From assembly GCA_035315685.1 (NCBI GenBank), contig DATFXR010000634.1, positions 1 through 7,292 of the forward strand: 7,292 nt of DNA, written 5' to 3'. This DNA comes from QHWK01 sp035315685. GTDB lineage: Bacteria; Acidobacteriota; Vicinamibacteria; Vicinamibacterales; CAVVIG01. The notes under the pieces are model-generated. The model saw only the letters and a program-made list of their open reading frames with translations, was not told the DNA's origin and made no database searches. Below are positions 1-4,423 of the stretch, in pieces. Made by a program: the position numbers and the translations under genes. Each line of letters opens with the position of its first letter. Position 1 is the stretch's first letter.

Positions 1-129
1 CGTCTTGCCTTCGGCTTGAAACGTCGCCAGCTTGAACGGCGTCTCTGGATTTGTGGAGATCAGCGGCCGCTGCGCCCGCGCCGGCGCGACCAGTGTGAGC
101 AGCAACGCGACCATCACCGCGCGACGCAT
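1..129 (-). CDS. Secreted protein, N-terminal fragment; possible fumarylacetoacetate hydrolase family
   Basis: This 5' fragment of a minus-strand gene (43 codons) runs off the left edge. It starts at ATG 129-127 behind a strong AGGAGG Shine-Dalgarno four bases upstream. The first 19 residues, MRRAVMVALLLTLVAPARA, form a classical signal peptide: basic start, hydrophobic core and an A-R-A cleavage site before QRPL. The product should therefore be exported to the periplasm or beyond. The mature start reads STNPETPFKLATF followed by Q-A-E-G-K-T. The KLATF..EGKT stretch resembles the first strand of fumarylacetoacetate hydrolase-like proteins (pattern KLxTFxxxGxxRxG), some of which carry signal peptides. 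The catalytic part lies outside the window, so the family call is tentative, whereas the gene and its export signal are well supported. It is divergent from the HtrA-like gene that starts at 223. Confidence 0.7.
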   Translation of the reverse strand, partial: MRRAVMVALLLTLVAPARAQRPLISTNPETPFKLATFQAEGKT

Positions 130-133
130 GATT

Positions 134-139
134 CCTCCT
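134..139 (-). promoter_or_regulatory. Shine-Dalgarno of the left-edge secreted protein
   Basis: The minus strand reads AGGAGG followed by AATC and then ATG. This is a near-perfect anti-16S match at short but workable spacing (4 nt), and it fixes the start at position 129. It shows that the host does use Shine-Dalgarno initiation, which makes its absence at other genes in the window meaningful. Confidence 0.75.
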
Positions 140-222
140 GCCAAAAGCCGACATCATAGCGCCATCCCGTCCCTACGCTTATGGGTGATGTGCACGCTCG
201 CCGGCTTTGCAACGATCGGCGC

Positions 223-1122
223 ATGACCACTGACCTGCTCGCCACGTTTTCCAATCAGCTCGCCGACGCCGTCGCTGCCGCCGCGCCGTCGGTCGTCCAG
301 GTGCAGGGCCGGCGCCGGCCCGCCAGCGGCCTCGTCTACGCGGACGACGTCGTCCTCACCACCGTCCGCACGCTCGGCCGCGAGGACAACATCCACGTTC
401 GCCGCGACGACGGCGAACTGCTCAATGCCGAGCTCGCCGGCTGGGATCCGACCACCAGCCTCGCCGTGCTGCGCGTGCCGGGTCTCGGCGCCGCGCCGAT
501 CCGCCGCTCGTCGGCAGAACCCCGAGTCGGACAGCTCGCGCTCGCGATCGCGCGATCGTGGAGTAACGTCGTCACCGCAAGCGCCGGGATCGTCGCCGTG
601 ATTGGCGGTCCGCTGCCGACCGGCCGCGGCCGCGCGCTCGACCAGGTGATTCGCACGACCGCGCCGATGCACGACGGCTTCTCGGGAGGCGCGTTTCTCG
701 ACGCGTCGGGCGCGCTCGTCGGCGTTGCGACGGCATCGGCGATACGCGGCCTCGGCGTGGTGATTCCGGCGGGGATCGCCTGGACGACCGCGGCAACCGT
801 TCTCGAGCACGGCAGCCTGAAGCGTGGCTACCTCGGGCTCGCGGGCCAGCAGGTGGAGCTGCCTGAGGCGCAGCGACGCGCCGATGGTGTCGATCACGCG
901 CTGCTGGTCGTCGGCGTGACGGGCGGCGGACCGGCGGCGCAAGCTGGCGTGCTCGTCGGCGATCTGCTGCTGACCTTCGATGGCGAGCCGGTGAGCTCAC
1001 CGGAACAGTTGCTCGGACGTCTGCTCGGCGATCGCGTCGGCCGCAGCGCGAAACTCAGGGTGCTCCGCGGCAACCAGACGGTCGACCTCGACGTCACTGT
1101 CGGCGAACGGCCAGTGCATTGA
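223..1122 (+). CDS. HtrA-like trypsin-fold/PDZ protein, catalytically degenerate (pseudoprotease)
   Basis: A 299-residue protein with the layout of S1C (HtrA/Deg) proteases: a trypsin-like double barrel at about residues 15-195 and one PDZ domain at about 203-295 (GYLGLAGQQ, then G-P-A-A-Q-A-G-V with GDLLLTFDGEPV). The nucleophile motif is kept as D-G-F-S154-G-G. The histidine position, in LTTVRTL where active relatives have LTNSHV, is Arg49. The aspartate position, in DPTTSLAVLR where relatives have DPHTDLAVIR, is Ser79. The oxyanion loop also differs (HDGFSGGA instead of NPGNSGGP). Proteolysis by the usual triad is therefore unlikely; a binding, chaperone or regulatory role is inferred. There is no signal peptide or membrane segment, so it should be cytosolic. 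I chose ATG 223 because the homology-like region begins there with MTTDLLATFS; an in-frame ATG at 181 adds 14 unlikely residues right after a possible -10 (TACGCT, 174-179). No clear Shine-Dalgarno is visible. A paralogue with an intact triad lies at 2660-1713. Confidence 0.9.
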   Translation: MTTDLLATFSNQLADAVAAAAPSVVQVQGRRRPASGLVYADDVVLTTVRTLGREDNIHVRRDDGELLNAELAGWDPTTSLAVLRVPGLGAAPIRRSSAEPRVGQLALAIARSWSNVVTASAGIVAVIGGPLPTGRGRALDQVIRTTAPMHDGFSGGAFLDASGALVGVATASAIRGLGVVIPAGIAWTTAATVLEHGSLKRGYLGLAGQQVELPEAQRRADGVDHALLVVGVTGGGPAAQAGVLVGDLLLTFDGEPVSSPEQLLGRLLGDRVGRSAKLRVLRGNQTVDLDVTVGERPVH

Positions 1123-1228
1123 CTCGGCTGGGGCCTTCGCGCCACGCTGCGAGTAGCGCGGCGCGGCCGATGGCGATCGGCGCGAGCCTTTTGCACTACG
1201 TTGAAGTCGCGGATTGGATCGTTGATCG

Positions 1229-1624
1229 ATGCGAGTGCTGCTGGTCGGTGATGTGGCCGAGCGCGTGCGGCTGCGCGCGCAGATGAACGGCTCGATGGTC
1301 GTCGTGGCGGAATACGCCACGGTGGCTGCCGCGCGCGCTGCGGCGATCGATGCCGACGCGATTCTCGTCGCCAATCGCGAAACGGATTCGGCGGATCCCG
1401 GCAGCGGCGACAGTTTTGCGGTCGAGGAAGCGCTGACGCCGCGCGAAGTGCAGGTGCTCGAGCTGCTCGCTGAGGGGCTCGCCAACAAGGCGATCGCCGA
1501 ACGGCTCGGCATCAGCGACCAGACCGTGAAGTTCCACGTCGCGTCGATTTCGGGGAAGCTGGGCGCCGTGAATCGGACCGACGCCGTTCGCCGCGCGGTG
1601 CGACGCGGCCTCATCACGCTGTAG
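1229..1624 (+). CDS. LuxR/NarL-type transcriptional regulator with truncated receiver domain
   Basis: A 131-residue DNA-binding protein. Residues 68-131 are a complete LuxR-type helix-turn-helix: LTPREVQVLELLAEG at 69-83, then NKAIAERLGIS and the recognition helix DQTVKFHVASISGKLGA at about 97-113. The N-terminal 50 residues look like the first half of a response-regulator receiver: strand MRVLLVGD, a helix, strand MVVVAEYA, a second alanine-rich helix and strand DAILVANR. The phosphoacceptor aspartate expected at the end of that third strand is absent (Ala48-Asn49), and the rest of the receiver (about 60 residues) is missing, replaced by a short acidic linker at 51-67. Phosphorylation control is therefore improbable; dimer- or partner-based control is inferred. 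The start is fixed by an in-frame TGA two codons upstream. It lies 106 bp after the degenerate HtrA gene and may be co-transcribed with it. The targets are unknown. Confidence 0.88.
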   Translation: MRVLLVGDVAERVRLRAQMNGSMVVVAEYATVAAARAAAIDADAILVANRETDSADPGSGDSFAVEEALTPREVQVLELLAEGLANKAIAERLGISDQTVKFHVASISGKLGAVNRTDAVRRAVRRGLITL

Positions 1625-1633
1625 GACCCGCGG

Positions 1634-1710
1634 AAAGGCAACCGCAGAGACCGCGGAGAGCACCGAGAAAAACAAACTCGGCGTGCTCTGCGATCTCTGC
1701 GGTTGCTTTT
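1634..1710. terminator. Long imperfect hairpin between convergent genes (bidirectional terminator or dispersed palindrome)
   Basis: Two 34-nt arms (1634-1667 and 1677-1710) are inverted copies with 28 of 34 positions complementary by Watson-Crick pairing plus two G-U pairs, around a 9-nt A-rich loop (AAAAACAAA). The outer arm GCAACCGCAGAGA is perfectly matched. The hairpin fills almost the whole 88-bp space between the stop of the LuxR regulator (1624) and the stop of the convergent protease gene (1713). A short T-run (TTTT, 1707-1710) follows on the plus strand and an AAA/TTT run on the other side, so it could end transcription both ways. The repeated GCAGAGA/CGGAGAG units also resemble intergenic palindromes dispersed in environmental genomes, so a repeat origin is possible. 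Confidence 0.65.
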
Positions 1711-1712
1711 CG

Positions 1713-2660
1713 TCACCGAGGCCGCTTTTGCATCTCCCCGGGCACGATCGTCAACTGTCGCCGCGCTCCTCCACGCAGGATCGTCAGCGCCGTTGCGTTG
1801 CCGATCCGTTCGCCCGTCAGCAGCCGGTGCAGGTCGTCGAGGCCGGCGACCGGTTCGCCTGCGAGCGCGAGCACGACGTCGCCGTCACGCAGGCCGGCGG
1901 CTGCCGCGGGACTTCCCGACTCGACCGAGACCACGAACACACCCGACGTCACCGCCAGCTGATTCGCGCGCGAGATCGCGCGGGGGATCGGCACGGTCTG
2001 TCCGGCGATGCCGACGTAGCTCCGCCGAATCTTGCCGTCGCGAATCAGCCGCGACGCGACGTAGCGCGCCGTGTTGCTCGCAATCGCAAAGCACAATCCC
2101 TGCGCGGGCATGATCGTCGCCGTGTTGATGCCGATCACTTCGGCGCGCGAGGTCACCAGCGGCCCGCCGGAGTTTCCCGGGTTCAGGCTCGCGTCGGTCT
2201 GGATGACATCGTCCATCAACCGGCCGGACCGTGCCCGCAGCGATCGCCCTAACGCGCTGACCACCCCGGCGGTCACCGAATGCTGAAAGCCGTAGGGGTT
2301 GCCGATCGCGATCGCCAGCTGCCCCACGCGTACCGCGCGCGAATCGCCGAGCGTCGCCCACGGCAGTGGCGGACCGGATGAAGCGTCGGCGCGGATCACC
2401 GCCAGATCGGTATGTGGATCGTCGCCGACGAGATCGGCAGCCAACGACCGGCCGTCGGCCATCACGACGGTGACGTGCCGGGCGCTGTCGATCACATGAG
2501 AATTGGTGAGAACGAGGCCGTCGGGTGTGAAGATCACCCCGGACCCGCTGCCCCGGCCGGCGTCAATCTTCACCACCGCTGGTCCGACGAGATCGACGGC
2601 GCGAGTGACCGCTGAAGAGTAGGCGTCGAGCAGCTCGCGGTCGTCTGGCTGTGGGATCAC
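1713..2660 (-). CDS. HtrA-like (S1C) serine protease with PDZ domain, intact catalytic triad, cytosolic
   Basis: A 315-residue Deg/HtrA-type serine endopeptidase. The trypsin-like domain spans about residues 18-210 and carries the full triad: His55 in LTNSHVID, Asp85 in DPHTDLAVIR and Ser164 in NPGNSGGPL. The PDZ domain follows at about 215-308 (SYVGIAG, SGSPAAAAGLRDGDVVLALAGEPV). The family cleaves unfolded or exposed proteins, usually in the periplasm. This protein has no signal peptide or membrane anchor, so it should act in the cytosol. The start is GTG 2660-2658: an in-frame TAG lies four codons upstream and the next Met is residue 68. A TAGCAT hexamer lies exactly 6 nt before the GTG, suggesting a leaderless mRNA. 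It shares blocks such as RVGQLA.AI and YxGxAGQ.V..P with the degenerate protein at 223-1122, pointing to a paralogous pair separated by the LuxR regulator gene. Confidence 0.95.
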   Translation of the reverse strand: MIPQPDDRELLDAYSSAVTRAVDLVGPAVVKIDAGRGSGSGVIFTPDGLVLTNSHVIDSARHVTVVMADGRSLAADLVGDDPHTDLAVIRADASSGPPLPWATLGDSRAVRVGQLAIAIGNPYGFQHSVTAGVVSALGRSLRARSGRLMDDVIQTDASLNPGNSGGPLVTSRAEVIGINTATIMPAQGLCFAIASNTARYVASRLIRDGKIRRSYVGIAGQTVPIPRAISRANQLAVTSGVFVVSVESGSPAAAAGLRDGDVVLALAGEPVAGLDDLHRLLTGERIGNATALTILRGGARRQLTIVPGEMQKRPR

Positions 2661-2666
2661 AGATCG

Positions 2667-2672
2667 ATGCTA
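2667..2672 (-). promoter_or_regulatory. Putative leaderless -10 box of the active HtrA-like protease
   Basis: The minus strand reads TAGCAT, then CGATCT, then the GTG start. A -10 hexamer normally ends 6 nt before +1, so transcription would begin at the start codon itself. No Shine-Dalgarno is present, and an upstream in-frame TAG excludes a longer protein. A small inverted repeat, ACCCG-AA-CGGGT (2697-2708), sits at about the -35/-40 position and could be an operator, but this is speculative. No convincing TTGACA-like -35 is seen. Confidence 0.45.
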
Positions 2673-2725
2673 CGGGCGGCCTGGCGCGGCGGGATCACCC
2701 GAACGGGTAGCTGGTGAGCGCTGAG

Positions 2726-2834
2726 CAATTCGGAATTCGGAATTTGGAATTTGGAATTCGTGTCACGCTGCGACGGTGACCGACGCCGCGACGCAGCTCA
2801 CGCATTCCAATTCCTAATTCCAAATTCTTAATTG
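2726..2834. repeat. Composite heptad inverted-repeat element, copy 1
   Basis: Two A+T-rich arms flank a GC-rich core. The left arm (2726-2760) is five 7-bp units (CAATTCG, GAATTCG, GAATTTG, GAATTTG, GAATTCG). The right arm (about 2800-2834) is the inverted counterpart, with units such as GAATTTG, GAATTAG and a terminal CAATTAA on the opposite strand, and one 1-bp slip. The core (about 2761-2799) contains a GCTGCG/CGCAGC pair (2767-2772, 2792-2797) able to form an inner stem. The right end runs into the propeller gene and supplies its TAA stop codon. Two more elements of the same plan lie at 3830-3937 and 5590-5717. No open frame or transposase is present; a non-autonomous or REP-like dispersed element is the most likely nature. 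Confidence 0.8.
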
Positions 2835-3802
2835 CGGATCCACGCCATGCCGTCCGGCCCGGTGCCGGTCCGCAGCGTCCTGGTGACGGTCCAGGTCTTG
2901 AGATCGACGACCGCGACGTGGTTGTCGCCGTTCACGGCCACGAACGCGCGAGCGCCGTCCGGCTGGATCAGGATGCCTTCCGGTGACTTCCCCAACGCGA
3001 TCCGTTTCATCTCCTTCCGCGCCGGCGCGTCGATGACGACGAGCTCGCCGGTGTCGATGTCGGACACCAGCGCAAACTTGCCGTCGGGCGTCAACTTGAT
3101 CCGGTTGGACCGCTTCGTGCCGACGTTGATCGTCTGTGTGACCTTCTTCGACGCGACGTCGATCACCGACACGCCGCCGTCACGCGAATGCGCGCTCCAC
3201 ACGTCGCGGCCGTCCGGCGACAGATCGATCCCCTCGGGGCCCTTGCCCACCGGAATCACCGTCTGCGTCCATCCGCCATCGGCATTCTGCTGAATCGCCG
3301 ACACGCTGTCGGACGAGATGTTCGACGTGAAGATCGTCCGGAGATCCTTCGTGGGCAGCAGCATGTGCGTGGCGCCCTGTCCGGTTTCGAACTGCCAGTC
3401 GATCTTGTCGGTCGCCGGATCGTAGCGCGCGATCTTCTTGTCGGCCTCGGCGGTGAAGTACAGCTTCCCGTTCGCGAACGCGAGCCCGTGCGGCCGCGAC
3501 AGCGGTGCCACCTCGATCCGCCGGACTTCCTTCTGCGCCGCGATGTCGATCATCGAGATCGTGTGGCCGGGCGCTCCGCTTCCGTAGTTGCTCGCGAAGG
3601 CGAACTTGCCGTCGGTCGAGGCAACGAGCTCGTGCGGCCCCTGCCCCACCGGCACCTTGCCGGTAATCGCCCCCGAGTCGGGGTTGACGATCACGAACGT
3701 CGCATCCTCCTTGTTGAGCACGAGCAGCCGTCCGGACTGGGCATGGCCGGCCGCAACGAGGAGTGTGAGGATGACGATGACAGTGAGAGTGATGCACTTC
3801 AT
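2828..3802 (-). CDS. Secreted YVTN/YncE-like beta-propeller protein
   Basis: A 324-residue exported protein. Residues 1-21 are a signal peptide (MKC, a hydrophobic stretch rich in I, L and V, cleavage after AGHA before QSG). The rest is repeated propeller blades of about 40-45 residues with the YVTN pattern: V-G-x-G-P-x-x-L/I, then S/P-DGK/R-x-A-x-V-S/A, then a V-V-x-D strand. Examples are VPVGQGPHELVASTDGKFA (51-69), IPVGKGPEGIDLSPDGRDV (183-201), IKLTPDGKFALVSD (235-248) and GKSPEGILIQPDGARAFVAV (271-290); about seven blades fit. Such proteins are extracytoplasmic binding scaffolds, and the ligand cannot be told from sequence. I chose ATG 3802 because the signal peptide starts there; an in-frame TTG at 3832 lies inside the neighbouring repeat. 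There is no Shine-Dalgarno, but a TATACT box 6 nt upstream suggests leaderless expression. The last codon and the stop (AAT TAA) belong to repeat copy 1. It is flanked on both sides by repeat elements and looks monocistronic. Confidence 0.93.
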   Translation of the reverse strand: MKCITLTVIVILTLLVAAGHAQSGRLLVLNKEDATFVIVNPDSGAITGKVPVGQGPHELVASTDGKFAFASNYGSGAPGHTISMIDIAAQKEVRRIEVAPLSRPHGLAFANGKLYFTAEADKKIARYDPATDKIDWQFETGQGATHMLLPTKDLRTIFTSNISSDSVSAIQQNADGGWTQTVIPVGKGPEGIDLSPDGRDVWSAHSRDGGVSVIDVASKKVTQTINVGTKRSNRIKLTPDGKFALVSDIDTGELVVIDAPARKEMKRIALGKSPEGILIQPDGARAFVAVNGDNHVAVVDLKTWTVTRTLRTGTGPDGMAWIRN

Positions 3803-3808
3803 ACGAGG

Positions 3809-3814
3809 AGTATA
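3809..3814 (-). promoter_or_regulatory. Putative leaderless -10 box of the propeller gene
   Basis: The minus strand reads TATACT, then CCTCGT, then ATG. TATACT matches TATAAT at five of six positions and lies at exactly the distance that puts +1 on the A of ATG. No purine-rich ribosome binding site exists between the box and the start. The upstream -35 region would fall at the edge of repeat copy 2, and no strong -35 match is seen. Confidence 0.55.
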
Positions 3815-3829
3815 TGGCGGCGGATAGAG

Positions 3830-3937
3830 CAATCAGGAATTTGGAATTCGGAATTTGGAATTCGTGATCGCGGTCCGGCTGAAGCCGGACACTACCCGAT
3901 CGCGAATTCTTAATTCTTAATTCCAAATTCTTAATTG
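3830..3937. repeat. Composite heptad inverted-repeat element, copy 2, with GC-rich hairpin core
   Basis: The clearest of the three elements. The arms 3830-3864 and 3903-3937 are each exactly 35 nt (five heptads); as inverted copies they match at 29 of 35 positions. The units are GAATTTG, GAATTCG, GAATTAA and the terminal CAATCAG or CAATTAA. The core (3865-3902) holds the perfect palindromic stem GTCCGGCT-GA-AGCCGGAC (3873-3890), followed by ACTACC and flanked by GATCG-type sequence on both sides. The element lies between the start of the propeller gene and the end of the decayed thiamine-diphosphate enzyme gene. It holds no coding region. The GC-rich hairpin looks like a REP-type dispersed palindrome nested in the A+T-rich arms; from memory similar hairpins are common in Acidobacteriota assemblies, which I cannot verify here. 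Confidence 0.85.
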
Positions 3938-3954
3938 TCGCGTGCTCCGCGCGG

Positions 3955-4398
3955 CTAGCCGCGGATCGCGCTGAGCACGTCACCGTACGTTCCGGGATCG
4001 ACCACTGTCTCGATCAGCGACGGACCGTCAACGCGTCGAGCCGCCGCGAGCGCGTCGCGCAGCTCATCTTCGTTCCGTGCGACGTAGCCGGCAACGCCCG
4101 CCCTTGCGCCACTGCACACCAGCGGACGCTGCCGAGCGACACGCCCGACGGCGGAAAATTCCGGTGCTGTTGCTTGACGTCAAGTTGTCAGGCACGCGCC
4201 CGGCAGCCCGGTGATCTCGGCCTGCGCAATCGCAGCAATCGCTCCACCGGTTTCCGTGGCCGTCAACACGAAGCGCAGACCCGCCCGTCCGGCCGCGGCG
4301 ATCAGATCGAGGTTGCTGCCGCCGCCCGGTACACCGAACAGCGACTCGACGCCCGCGTCGAGCAGGCGGCGGACGATGACCTCGGCGACCGACTGCAT
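3955..4398 (-). pseudogene. Remnant of a thiamine-diphosphate enzyme (acetolactate synthase/benzoylformate decarboxylase type)
   Basis: The minus-strand frame from ATG 4398 encodes the start of a TPP enzyme: MQSVAEVIVRRLLDAGVESL, then FGVPGGGSNLDLI and TATETGGAIAAIAQAE. Glu49 in TATETG corresponds to the conserved glutamate that activates the cofactor. The frame reaches ...GLPGACLTT and meets TGA at 4182-4180. Further on in the same frame (to TAG 3957-3955) the classical C-terminus of the same family appears: GYVARNEDELRDALAAARRV, then DGPSLIETVVDPGTYGDVL. Full-length members have roughly 530-600 residues, so about 400 codons are missing, including the PP-domain GDG...N cofactor motif. About 30 codons between the stop and GYVARNED are of unclear origin. 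The product cannot be an active enzyme. A 12-bp palindrome (4173-4184) marks the junction. The intact ancestor was divergent from the acyl-CoA dehydrogenase gene and may have belonged to the same catabolic cluster. Confidence 0.85.
4173..4184. repeat. Perfect 12-bp palindrome at the deletion junction of the TPP-enzyme remnant
   Basis: CTTGACGTCAAG is identical on both strands. On the minus strand it follows the last recognisable N-terminal codons (ACA ACT TGA) and provides the in-frame TGA. Near copies of ACAAC and CAACA flank it. It may be a scar of the event that removed the middle of the gene, or a protein-binding site. Confidence 0.6.
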
Positions 4399-4411
4399 CG
4401 GAAACGTGGAC

Positions 4412-4417
4412 TATTAT
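4412..4417 (+). promoter_or_regulatory. Putative leaderless -10 box of the acyl-CoA dehydrogenase; overlaps a divergent -10-like box
   Basis: TATTAT is followed by GGCGCT and then GTG (4424). The hexamer matches TATAAT at five of six positions, and the 6-nt gap places +1 on the GTG. This supports GTG 4424 as the start over GTG 4406 or the far upstream ATGs. The minus strand of the same site reads CATAAT (4418-4413), a possible -10 for the divergent TPP-enzyme remnant with a predicted leader of about 8 nt. The two promoters would therefore compete for the same bases. Confidence 0.5.
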
Positions 4418-4423
4418 GGCGCT

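Noticed and set aside
183..189. GGGTGAT shared between the upstream regions of the two HtrA-like genes (183-189 and, inverted, 2694-2700) as a common operator
   Set aside because: A single 7-bp match in 7 kb is expected by chance, and the positions relative to the starts differ.
154..942. A 262-codon minus-strand open frame across the degenerate HtrA gene
   Set aside because: No recognisable motif and Arg-rich; the plus strand encodes a clear trypsin-fold/PDZ protein.
1191..1219. A TTGCAC/TTGGAT promoter with 17-nt spacing before the LuxR regulator
   Set aside because: Only three of six bases match the consensus in each box, too weak to list as a promoter.
3803..3832. A TTG start ten codons upstream for the propeller protein
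   Set aside because: The TTG is inside the terminal heptad of repeat copy 2, and the signal peptide clearly begins at ATG 3802.
2726..3937. CRISPR array or IS-element ends suggested by the repeated GAATT units
   Set aside because: The units are 7 bp without unique spacers, arranged as inverted pairs; no cas gene, transposase or clear target-site duplication is seen.
4211..4423. An N-terminal extension of about 71 residues on the acyl-CoA dehydrogenase
   Set aside because: The added residues are antisense to the conserved TPP-enzyme N-terminus and not family-like; GTG 4424 with its leaderless -10 fits the domain start.
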